Part shown: piece after piece, positions 29,150 to 37,243 of the stretch | Layout: every line of letters starts with the position of its first letter | Position numbering within the stretch: position 1 is the first letter of the stretch | Program-made: the position numbers and the translations under genes | The notes under the pieces: model-generated | Seen by the model: the letters and a program-made list of their open reading frames with translations, nothing else | The model's database searches: none | What the model was told of the DNA's origin: nothing | Assembly (NCBI GenBank): GCA_025435555.1 | Contig: JAIWWG010000149.1 | Span: forward strand, 1-54,191 | From: Chytriomyces cf. hyalinus JEL632 | Taxonomy: Eukaryota > Chytridiomycota > Chytridiomycetes > Chytridiales > Chytriomycetaceae | DNA length: 54,191 nucleotides | Direction: 5' to 3'

Positions 29150-30151
29150 TCAGGAGTCAGTTTCCACACATAGGTCCTTGACCCCTTCCAAATTCTTGAC
29201 AGTGGTATTCGCATCCACAAATCCACTCTCCAAATTTCCCTTTGGCAACTCCACCACCGGCTCCGGAAACATTTCCCGTGACCTAATACGCCTCAACTCG
29301 GCCGACCCCAAAATACCCCTCAACCTCTCATCAGCCGCAGACTTTCTTGCAACCCTTTCACAATGCAATTGCCATTTCAAACAAGTCAGAATCACGGAAA
29401 CTGCGCTCAAAAAAATGTACGATAGCAGCCGCAGCGACGCGTTTACTTGCTCAGCGTATGCGGATAACGTCCCTGCGGCGCCGAGGAAGATGAAACTGCC
29501 GGCTGCGCCGTAGCGAGCGATGATTAGCATGGAGTTGTCAGAAACAGGGTGGACAGTTTCCGAGGGACTGTTTGCGCGTAGAAACAGCACAAACGACACC
29601 AAAAACACAGTGTCCAGCAACACCGTCACAATCGCCGTCGCAGCGCCATACCATCGCGATATTGAAAATATAGAAGCAGCTTCGTTATTTCTCGACACGA
29701 AAACAAACGCAGCACGGAAAAGAACCGTTGGAAGAAACAAGAGTGGCACAGTTTTCACGGCCCAATGAAGCCCCTTTCCAAAGACGGGTGTGAGCGTAGT
29801 TTCAAAAATGCTCTTTGCACGATCGTAGCTGTAATTGATGTACCCGATTTCCGCAGCAATGAAACCGACGGTTCTTCCTGTTATGAGAACGTCTTCTAGG
29901 GTTTCAGTGTCTGCGTTGTGATCGCTCGCGATGCCAATGCCAGTTTCGCACGAGTAGATCAGCAGCAGAGACACAAGGATGACTGCAATGTTCATGTTAA
30001 AGGGCGTGGCAAAAGCGGGCAGGCGCCTTTGTTTTGAGCGCTCCGGGTGTTCCTGGAACCAGATGATGAAAACAATGAATCCAGCTAGGTGGAGGAAAGT
30101 GAACGCAGTCATGAAGATGCAGACGGAGCTGTAACTTGAAAGCGCCGGCAT
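29150..30151 (-). CDS. 7TM family copy H (unknown, receptor-like layout)
   Basis: Single-exon gene of 333 residues. TM1 8-31, TM2 52-75, TM3 86-108, TM4 128-152, TM5 164-192, TM6 205-232, TM7 238-260, tail 261-333. The loop after TM1 is basic (QEHPERSKQRR) and the loop after TM2 acidic (SDHNADTETLED), which places the N-terminus outside and the tail inside. YINYSYDRAKSIFETTL sits at the inner end of TM3 (YDR at 109-111). RWYGAAT starts TM5 and ILTCLKWQLHCERVARK ends TM7; LGSAELRRIRSREMFPEP lies in the tail. Remnant K is its internally deleted duplicate. Confidence 0.86.
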   Translation of the reverse strand: MPALSSYSSVCIFMTAFTFLHLAGFIVFIIWFQEHPERSKQRRLPAFATPFNMNIAVILVSLLLIYSCETGIGIASDHNADTETLEDVLITGRTVGFIAAEIGYINYSYDRAKSIFETTLTPVFGKGLHWAVKTVPLLFLPTVLFRAAFVFVSRNNEAASIFSISRWYGAATAIVTVLLDTVFLVSFVLFLRANSPSETVHPVSDNSMLIIARYGAAGSFIFLGAAGTLSAYAEQVNASLRLLSYIFLSAVSVILTCLKWQLHCERVARKSAADERLRGILGSAELRRIRSREMFPEPVVELPKGNLESGFVDANTTVKNLEGVKDLCVETDS

Positions 30152-30295
30152 GGATTTTCACGGTCAAGAAAACAAAGTTGAATTGTCTTGTTTTGCGTAA
30201 ATCTCAAACTGAATTGAGAAAATATTTACGTCAAGGTTTTAATTTTTCTTCAAACAAGTGTCGGGAGGTAACTAAAGCATGCCTGGCCAGTTGAC
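30152..30295 (-). promoter_or_regulatory. Upstream block of copy H, also present at remnant K
   Basis: gaaaatatttacgt, caagtgtcgggaggtaacta and aagcatgcctggccagt match 32265-32375 almost base for base in the same order. Confidence 0.6.
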
Positions 30296-30480
30296 TGGGT
30301 CCAAATTTCCAAGCGCTTTCGGAATCTGATTCCTGACCATGAGGCGATGTGCGCAGGAGATAGATTCAACCCGCGTCAACAACTGTGTCGCAACTACATG
30401 CGCAAAGTTGCTCGACGCTGAGAACATGAGCGATTCAAACTGTCACGGGGGAAGTCTGAATATTAGTTGTCTTGCAAGCG
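30296..30480 (-). pseudogene. F-box/LRR gene fragment
   Basis: Over about 170 bp this matches the middle of the intact F-box/LRR gene (about 32905-33060): aagcgctttcggaatc, gatgtgcgca, caacccgcgtcaacaactgt and gtcgcaactacatgcgcaaa. Neither the F-box nor the repeats remain. It is the left-hand counterpart of that gene in the duplicated block. Confidence 0.85.
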
Positions 30481-30539
30481 TGCTTTGAAAGCAGTGTGTG
30501 AAGTCGGGCCGAGTACTATGTACAACAAAGCCAATAGGG

Positions 30540-30790
30540 ACTTAACAGTTTTCCGCAACGGCAATACCAGTTTCACACGTATAAATTAGCAGTACCGACG
30601 CGAAAATGTCGATAATGTTGATTTTGGATCGCGTCGCGAAAACGGTTAGTTTTTGTTGGGGACTGGCCGCTCCGGGCGCTCCTGGAACAAACAATGAAGA
30701 ATGAGTTGGCTAAAGCCGCGGTGGTGGGTGGAAATATTGCTGTAACTCTAGAGTACCGGTATTTGCGTGTGAGTGCATGCATGGGTGTTT
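30540..30790 (-). pseudogene. 7TM family copy I, N-terminal remnant
   Basis: Only the first third is left. DNA matches the start of H through the first loop and TM2 (ggccgctccgggcgctcctgg and ataaattagcag) but with frame changes and no start in frame with the rest. A type 1 upstream block still precedes it. Confidence 0.75.
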
Positions 30791-30800
30791 GTGTGGGATT

Positions 30801-30858
30801 GCCATGAAAATTCTTTGATAACCACGTTTTGTTGGCGTCAAACGCGCCGGAAATATCG
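30801..30858 (-). promoter_or_regulatory. Shared upstream block, type 1 (remnant I)
   Basis: catgaaaattctttga, ttggcgtcaaacgcgccgg and gaaatatcggtgtc parallel the blocks upstream of C, D and E, though the gene behind it is dead. Confidence 0.55.
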
Positions 30859-30908
30859 GTGTCAAAGATGTACCACGTTCTTTCTCTTAATACCGGGGCT
30901 AGTTTAAA

Positions 30909-31904
30909 TCACTCGTTTATTTCCACTTCCTTGATGGCCAGCAAGCTGCTGAGAGTGCCGTTTGTATCCACAACAAGGACACTCTCCGACCCACGTTTCG
31001 GCGATCCAACATGTGGCAGCATGTCCCGAGATCGAATTCTATGCAACTCCTCAGACCCCAAAACATTCTCCAACTTGGCTTCAGCAGCAGCTTGCCTGCT
31101 GAGACACTCATTTTGCAGCTTCCATTTCAAGCCAGTCAGAATCACTGAAATCACACTAAGCTGAATAAACGCGAACAATCGAAGCGACTCTTCAAACCAC
31201 TCTGCGTACGCAAGCATTGTCCCCGCCACGACGAGATACACGGAACTTCCAACGGTGCCGTACTGCGCAATGATGACCATAGAATTGTCAGCTACAGAAT
31301 GATCCATGTCCAAGGGATTATTTGCGCGCAGAAACAGCACAAACGCAACGAGAAATACAATGTCCAGCAGGACAGTCGCAATCGCTGTTGCAGCGCCGTA
31401 CCAACGCGACATTGAGGAAATAGAAACAGCCGCTTCACTGCTCGATGCAAACAGCGGCGCAATGCGGAAAAGAACCGTAGGGAGAAACAGGAGCGGCACG
31501 GCCTTCACAACCCAATCAAAGCCAGTTGCAAAGGCGGGCAGCAGAGTTCTGTCAAATATCCCTTTTGCGCGATCATAGCTGTAGTTGATGTACGCGATTT
31601 CCGTGACAATGAAGCCGATAGTTCTTCCAGTCATGAGGATATTCTCCACCATCTCAGTGTTTGTTTCGAAGTCTCTTGCAATGTAGATACTGGTTTCACA
31701 ACTGTAAATCAGCAACAGAAACGCGATCATGATGATCAAGTTGATGTTGAACGATGTTGCGAACTGAGACCGGCGCTTGCCCGTCTGCGCACAGCAGTGC
31801 TTGTCTTGGCAGAAGGAGAGATAGACAATGAAGCCGACAAGGTGCGCCAGCGTGCCGACTGTCATGAAGATGCAGACACTGCTGTAGGTCGAAACGGCTA
31901 CCAT
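30909..31904 (-). CDS. 7TM family copy J (unknown, receptor-like layout)
   Basis: Single-exon gene of 331 residues from MVAVSTYSSVCIFMTVGTL. Hallmarks YINYSYDRAKGIFDRTLLP, SRWYGAATAI, VILTGLKWKLQNECLSRQ and LGSEELHRIRSRDMLPH. Nearly the same tail as G (VGSPKRGSESVLVVD). Differences from G concentrate in the TM3-TM4 region and TM6. The start was chosen because the preceding in-frame codon is TTG and the ATG position matches G and F. Confidence 0.87.
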   Translation of the reverse strand: MVAVSTYSSVCIFMTVGTLAHLVGFIVYLSFCQDKHCCAQTGKRRSQFATSFNINLIIMIAFLLLIYSCETSIYIARDFETNTEMVENILMTGRTIGFIVTEIAYINYSYDRAKGIFDRTLLPAFATGFDWVVKAVPLLFLPTVLFRIAPLFASSSEAAVSISSMSRWYGAATAIATVLLDIVFLVAFVLFLRANNPLDMDHSVADNSMVIIAQYGTVGSSVYLVVAGTMLAYAEWFEESLRLFAFIQLSVISVILTGLKWKLQNECLSRQAAAEAKLENVLGSEELHRIRSRDMLPHVGSPKRGSESVLVVDTNGTLSSLLAIKEVEINE

Positions 31905-32030
31905 CAAAAGTACGATATGAGTTCAAGATTTTGGGGATCAGTTTTGTCACTGGAAATCTTTTCGCGTAATTTAAACGGTTACTTTTATTTTTGCTTCATG
32001 AACTTCGGCGGGAACATTGATGTAGTCTCA
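31905..32030 (-). promoter_or_regulatory. Shared upstream block, type 2 (copy J)
   Basis: aaaagtacg next to the ATG, then tcaagattttgg, gtcactggaaatct and cttcggcggga, aligned with the region upstream of G. Confidence 0.6.
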
Positions 32031-32121
32031 TTTGAGTGATTTTGTACTGGATGATTTGAACGTCAAAAGCCAAGAGAAAGCGAGAGAGCGAGAGAGAGAG
32101 AAACAGATTTCCGAATTCACG

Positions 32122-32262
32122 AACCCATCTGCACACACGCGTCCTTGACCTCCAAATTCTTACCCCTCAACCTCGCATCCGCCGTAGACTTTCTGAAAAC
32201 TCTTTCGCAAAGCAATTGCCATTTCAAACACATCAGAATCACGGAAACTGCGCTCAAAAAAA
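32122..32262 (-). pseudogene. 7TM family copy K, deletion remnant of an H-like gene
   Basis: About 140 bp matching the 3' part of H with one internal gap, up to gaaactgcgctcaaaaaaat, where it jumps straight to the sequence that lies at the start codon of H (gattttcacgg) and continues into the H-type upstream block. Roughly 0.7 kb of coding sequence, TM1 to TM6, is therefore missing. Confidence 0.85.
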
Positions 32263-32449
32263 TTCGATTTTCACGGCCACGGATTTAAGAAAATATTTAC
32301 GTAAAAGTTTTAAATTTTTTTCCAAACAAGCGTCGGAAGGTAACTAAAGCATGCCTGGCCAGTGACTGGGATCGACTTGATGCCTCCAGTTTGGTTCTAT
32401 GACATCCTCTTCGTGACACCCATCAGATAATCCTCCTCGACACAAAAAG
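32263..32449. other. H-type upstream block left beside remnant K
   Basis: Matches 30140-30300: gaaaatatttacgta, caagcgtcggaaggtaacta, aagcatgcctggccagtgac. The rest up to the LRR stop is unassigned. Confidence 0.6.
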
Positions 32450-33370
32450 TCAAAAACTCCGCACAATCAACCGCGTCAACCCCATCAACACAAACGCAAT
32501 CTCACTACAATCCAACAAATTCGAATGCAAATACAAATACTCCAACTTGAAACACTGCCCAATTTCCACCGGAACTTTTCCGCTAAACTGATTCCCCGCC
32601 AAATTCAACTCTCGCAACGTTGCTTGGAGTTCTAAAAGCGCGTACGGTACGGGTCCATTCATTTGGTTCCCTGAAAGATCCAATACTTCTAGAGTTTTGA
32701 TTTCGCAGATTTGTGTGGGGAAACTTCCTGTCAGTTTGTTGCCCATCAGATTCAAGATTCGCAAGTTTTGCAAGGTTCGAAATTCGGAAGGAAGTTGACC
32801 GCATAAACAATTCCGCGCAAGGATGAGGGATTCGAGGTTATGCAAGTTTCCCAGTTCTGCTGGAATTTCTCCAAATAGCCTGCAACTGCTCAAATCCAAA
32901 TGTTTTAGAAATCTTAGGCATCCAAGCGCTTTCGGGATCCGACTTCGGACCATGAGTCGATGTGCGCATGAGATGGATTCAACCCGCGTCAACAACTGTG
33001 TCGCAACTACATGCGCAAAGTTGTTTGACGCGGTGAACAAGAGTGATTCAAACTCGTCAGGCCATGTGAGAGTTGTTTTTTGCACTCGTTTTTGTTTGGG
33101 GCAAATGAATCGGGACAAGTTTAACTGCGCGAAATGTTTGCTGGAGAGGATGTTGTTGAGGGTTCGTGATAGTCTTTGGAGGTGATTTGAGTCTCTAGGA
33201 TGGATCCAGCTGCAGATTTGCTCGATAATTTCGCAGGGGAAGTCGTTGATGGAGACTGGGGTATCTGTGGGGAAGAAGAAGTGTCAGAGTTCAGATCCGC
33301 GACGGGCCATTCCCGTAGCAAACATACAGATGGGTCTTCGAATCGACGTGGTATCTTGGATGGCTGCCAT
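32450..33370 (-). CDS. F-box/LRR protein, short form
   Basis: Two exons (33328-33370, 32450-33264) join to 285 residues with a 63-nt GTATGT-CACAG intron. The first exon encodes MAAIQDTTSIRRPI. The F-box follows, with VSINDFPCEIIEQICSWIHP and RLSRTLNNILSSKHFAQLNL. Then about five plant-type LRRs: LSSCRLFGEIPAELGNLHN, LARNCLCGQLPSEFRTLQ, LMGNKLTGSFPTQI, LSGNQMNGPVPYAL and LAGNQFSGKVPVEIGQC. No signal peptide. Possible SCF adaptor (inferred). Shorter than the 434-residue relative at 14660. Part of its middle is duplicated as a fragment at 30296-30480. Confidence 0.82.
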
Positions 33371-33666
33371 GGCTGTAGTGGAGGGATGGGTTTAGAATCT
33401 GTTTTTTGGATGCATCTTATCGAATAATTTCACCAAACAACCAACCCTTGTGCAAAATGCGATTTGTCGAAAGTGGCACCCGCACAGACACCCTCCTTAT
33501 TTATTCTTGATTTATCGATCGTATTTCATTTATCGCATTATTCTTCTTTTTATTTTGCGCTTGATTCTCAAGTCGAAGATGCGATACAGACACAAACATA
33601 TGTAAAAAAAAAAAAGAAAAAAAAAAAAAAAAAAAAAAAAAAAGAAAAACAAACCCAGAAAATATC
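33371..33666. other. Intergenic with A-rich tract
   Basis: No gene seen. About 33603-33654 is a nearly pure run of A broken by a few G, next to the 3' end of the downstream gene on the other side. Confidence 0.7.
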
Positions 33667-34635
33667 CTAATAAGCTTCTTGCGCTTGCTCTTGTTGATGC
33701 TCGGTATAATCCACCGATTCCATAAACACGGACAACATCGTTTCATACCCTGCTTCCAATTCCATCGACCCAACCCTCAGCAAAAAATCAGTGTCTTCTG
33801 AATCCCGCGTCAGTTCTTCTTGATGCGATCTCACAGACACAACTTCGAGATCCGTGCACATTGACAAGACATTTCTTCCCTCGCCGTAAATGATTGGCGG
33901 TTGCGGTGAAACAGGTGACTGCACAAGACTGCGACCGGCACCACCGTCCTTTCTGTACTCCATATACGTCAGCACGGAATCCACGTGATGCGAGGTGACA
34001 TGTGATGTGGCAGATCGGGGACCGGCTTCACTCCATATGTTGTTGTTGCCGTTGACAGTAGTAGCGTGGTACGACGGCAGTCTCTCAAAGTATTCAGACT
34101 CTGGCATAGATCCACGCTCAAGGGTCAAGAACGTCAGCAAAAAGGCTTGATCGATGGGATCCACGGTCTGCTTCCCCCCATCAGACATGCCACCGCCAGC
34201 CGCCTCGTACTCGCTTGAAACAAAACGGTACAACACCAACGCCAGTTTAGAGTCAAACAGAGACCCTCCCATAAGCACAACCAGGTACGCATTCAGACTC
34301 GTCAGCAGTTTTGCATTTTGGGCGTCTTTGCAGCGCAGCGAGTTTGATAGTTTCGTGAGCATGTGTTTAAATGATAAGCTTGAGTCCTGCCGTAACGAGG
34401 CTGGAAACAGCGCCGCGACGCTTTCGTAGCAGAGGGGGTTTGGGGACTGAGGAGAGTAGCGGAGATGGTCCAGCACGACTTGATGCAGGAGGGTAAAATC
34501 GAGAGCTGTCCTTCTCAGAAGTTGTACTTTGGATGGGTTGCAGCGGTATCCCACGGCTAGGAGGAGGTCGTGCTCGCTGCTGGTGCCGCGAGTTTGGTTC
34601 ACACGTACGCATCGGATGCTGCTCAGTCGTTGCAT
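33667..34635 (-). CDS. Unknown 322-residue protein
   Basis: Single open frame from an ATG (MQRLSSIRCVRVNQTRG) to a stop after QEQAQEAY. No signal peptide or membrane segment. The first ~150 residues look helical and globular (LHQVVLDHLRYS, FKHMLTKLSNSLRCKDAQNA, LTSLNAYLVVLMGGSLFDSK); the second half is polar, Ser/Gln/Glu-rich and probably disordered. I do not recognise a family. Length, a good ATG and a smooth amino acid profile support a real gene; a distant homologue could be missed by eye. The A-rich tract lies just past its stop. Confidence 0.6.
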   Translation of the reverse strand: MQRLSSIRCVRVNQTRGTSSEHDLLLAVGYRCNPSKVQLLRRTALDFTLLHQVVLDHLRYSPQSPNPLCYESVAALFPASLRQDSSLSFKHMLTKLSNSLRCKDAQNAKLLTSLNAYLVVLMGGSLFDSKLALVLYRFVSSEYEAAGGGMSDGGKQTVDPIDQAFLLTFLTLERGSMPESEYFERLPSYHATTVNGNNNIWSEAGPRSATSHVTSHHVDSVLTYMEYRKDGGAGRSLVQSPVSPQPPIIYGEGRNVLSMCTDLEVVSVRSHQEELTRDSEDTDFLLRVGSMELEAGYETMLSVFMESVDYTEHQQEQAQEAY

Positions 34636-35083
34636 TGTTTTTTTCGCTTGATGTGTGATCTTTTTTTTTTTGGTTTTTTGGGGAAGGATGTAGTGGCTGA
34701 TTTTAAAGGGATTTCAAGGCCCAAAGACCACTTTTTTTGTACGTGGGAGAAGGCCGCAAAGGTGCAAGAATTTTGCCTCGAAGACCAAAAAAAGACCGGG
34801 CCAAGAATAGAATTAACGGTTAAAACTTGCGCGATCGAACAAAAATGAGATCGACCAATCAGATCGCGTGCATGCTGACTGAGATGCCCCCAATGACAAT
34901 CATATGGTGTGCAAACACATACACACTGACTCACGATCCCCAACTGGCATCAACTGCGATCAGAACCGACCACCCAGCAATAAAACAAATTGAAAGCTAC
35001 CATTTTTTTTTAATTCTCTTCTAGAGACATTGCTATGCTACACACACACGATCAACCCAAACAAAATAAATATAAACGGGCAG
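34636..35083. other. Intergenic, no gene seen
   Basis: Contains the upstream region of the unknown 322-residue gene and the 3' flank of the surface-protein gene. Only short T-runs and no supported feature. Confidence 0.5.
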
Positions 35084-36709
35084 TTAAAACGAAAAGAGTG
35101 CAACAAGCGCGACAACGGAAGAAGCGCCAAACACGGCAGTAGCACTGCTAGCAAGAATTCCAGCAGCCGGCTTGGCAGGAACTTGCGCCGCGGGGTTCTG
35201 CTTGGTAGCACTTGGAGCAGGGTACGTTGGTCCGTTATACGCAACCGCACCAGCTTGAGACTGGACATTGCTGTTACCGTTGTTGCTATTGCTGGACAAG
35301 TCGACGGAAACGGCAGCAGCATTTGGAGCTAGTGGGTTGGCTGGGACCATATTTCCAGATGGGTTCGTAGTGACGCCGGCAGAAGCTCCACCTTGAACGC
35401 CTGGAGCATTGACGGTAGCTTGCACAGTGGTACCGTTCATGCTGGTTTGGACGATGGGTGCAATCACGGTGGGTGGTACAACTGATCCTGATGGAACGTT
35501 CCCAGTAGTTGCAGCGGTAGTGGGGATGGTACTGGCTGGCGCGATAATGACGGGGTTGTTGCCTGGCACAGTGATAATGACGGGTTTGATGGGGTTGGCA
35601 ACGGCGTTGGCGCCCTTGTTGATAATTTCTGGAGAAATGGCAGCGATGGATTGGATTTGGTTGTACACGGGGCTGTTTGCTGGGAGCTTTGGAAGAAGAT
35701 TGGCACTTATGTCGACTACCATTTTGAGAGAGACACCAAAGTGGATGGCGATTCCGGCAGCAGAGGCGGTGATATCAGCACCCAACTTGATGCCAGCAAT
35801 AGACTCGATGATGGAAGCGACCAAGTCTTCGCCAATGTTGAGGGCAATGTTGACTGCAGTGAGAGCCGCTTGACAAGCCTCCAGAGCAAGTCCCAATAAA
35901 GGTCCAACGATCGGAACATGAACTTTGAATCCGGCTTGTGCGTGGAGACCCAAGTCGCCCTTGATTTCGTTGCCGAGGATTTGACCATTGACATGAGCGT
36001 CACCGCCGATTCCAGCAGCAGCTGAAACATCACCAGTTTTCAAGTTTGCAGCAACTCCGACATTGGCACCACCCTTTGCAGTAGCATTGAGTGCAACCAA
36101 GTCTCCAATGTTAGCTTGAACTGCACCGGCACCGTTAATGCTGGCGCCCGCCGAAACTTGTCCAGTCTTCAAGTCCGCTTCCGCTTGCACCTTGGCGGCA
36201 ACAGCACCGCCAGCCTTCACAGCAACCAAATCACCAACTTGTGCCTCCACAACACCTTTCGCTTTCGCATCAACGCTAGCCGCTACGTTACCATTCTTCA
36301 AATCCACGCCGACAGCAGCATGCGCATCACCCTCACCAGCAACTTTGGCCTTGACACCACCCACATTCACTTCCGCGTCCACTTTTCCTTTCACACCTGC
36401 ATCCGCTGAAATTTTCCCATCCTTCAAATCCACATTAGCTTTCACACCGGCAGCACCTGCAGCATTCACTTTTGCCAAATCACCGACTTGAGCAGCCACA
36501 GCGCCATTGACTTTGGCGTCGGCAGAGATTTTCCCGTCTTGTTGAACTTTGACAGCGGCTTCACCGCCTGCATGGACGTCAGCTTTGATGTCTCCGACTT
36601 GAGCGTGCGCGTTAATGTCGGCACCGGCGGAGACGCCCCCGCCGGCTTGTGCTTGGTGCGAGAGGAGGGTGATGAGGAGGAATGCGGTGTATGAGTTTAG
36701 GAGTTGCAT
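35084..36709 (-). CDS. Secreted, probably GPI-anchored surface protein with Ala/Gly/Val repeats
   Basis: 541 residues. Signal peptide MQLLNSYTAFLLITLLSHQA followed by QAGGG. Residues ~25-235 form five repeats of about 39-43 residues built around (D/N/T)GxxSAxA and (Q/N)VGDLxxV, rich in Ala, Gly and Val, a likely beta-strand pattern. Next is a helical domain (~265-360: LEACQAALTAVNIALNIGED, LLPKLPANSPVYNQIQSI) shared with the next gene. Then a Pro/Thr/Ser/Asn-rich stalk and a hydrophobic C-terminus (VFGASSVVALVALFSF) after small residues, as in GPI signals. Probably a cell-wall or adhesion protein (inferred). There are no introns, and it is tandem with its relative at 37244. Confidence 0.82.
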   Translation of the reverse strand: MQLLNSYTAFLLITLLSHQAQAGGGVSAGADINAHAQVGDIKADVHAGGEAAVKVQQDGKISADAKVNGAVAAQVGDLAKVNAAGAAGVKANVDLKDGKISADAGVKGKVDAEVNVGGVKAKVAGEGDAHAAVGVDLKNGNVAASVDAKAKGVVEAQVGDLVAVKAGGAVAAKVQAEADLKTGQVSAGASINGAGAVQANIGDLVALNATAKGGANVGVAANLKTGDVSAAAGIGGDAHVNGQILGNEIKGDLGLHAQAGFKVHVPIVGPLLGLALEACQAALTAVNIALNIGEDLVASIIESIAGIKLGADITASAAGIAIHFGVSLKMVVDISANLLPKLPANSPVYNQIQSIAAISPEIINKGANAVANPIKPVIITVPGNNPVIIAPASTIPTTAATTGNVPSGSVVPPTVIAPIVQTSMNGTTVQATVNAPGVQGGASAGVTTNPSGNMVPANPLAPNAAAVSVDLSSNSNNGNSNVQSQAGAVAYNGPTYPAPSATKQNPAAQVPAKPAAGILASSATAVFGASSVVALVALFSF

Positions 36710-36948
36710 TTTGTTTGTTTGGGTTGTTGTGCGTTCTAGATGCTGACTGGGAAAGTGGGAAGGGAGTCCCTTTTATGAGGGGCGTGTGTGCGGTCATTCA
36801 TTACTTGAAAATTTCGTTCAACTAAAATTAATGGTTTCCCCGAAACAGAGGGGGGGAAATAATTGGTTTCAAAAGTGAAACAAGGAAATAGGCTGTGATC
36901 ATTGGTTGGAAATAAGAATTCAGTTTCGCTGTGGAACGAGCCCAGTCA

Positions 36949-36980
<32 letters not shown>

Positions 36981-37243
36981 CGGCATCTGTTTGCGCGAAA
37001 ATAGAAAAATTGTCAGGTTTTTGTTTATTTGTTTGTTTTTGTTTGTTCAGTTTGTCAGGAGTTGCTTGTTGATTGATTGTCAGGTATTGCTTTGCTGGCA
37101 ACTACGGCAAAAGGACGTGTGTGAACAGATTCAACTCATGCTCAAAAAATACGCGTTTTATTCAACATGCCCGATAGAAAGTTAAAACATGCAACAACAA
37201 ACAGATAATAAATGTCCATCCATCCACCCCTTTGACTTCTTCG
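36710..37243. other. Intergenic with an ACGC repeat
   Basis: Promoter side of the surface-protein gene. Bases ~36949-36982 are (ACGC)n. No gene seen. Confidence 0.6.
36949..36982. repeat. ACGC tetranucleotide microsatellite
   Basis: About eight head-to-tail copies of cacg. Confidence 0.95.

Noticed and set aside
33603-33660. Retroelement poly-A tail
   Set aside because: The A-rich run has no adjacent reverse-transcriptase sequence, AATAAA or target duplication; treated as a simple repeat.
36116-36491. Plus-strand open frames opposite the 541-aa surface protein
   Set aside because: They mirror the Ala/Gly/Val repeats on the coding strand and have no start context or domain.
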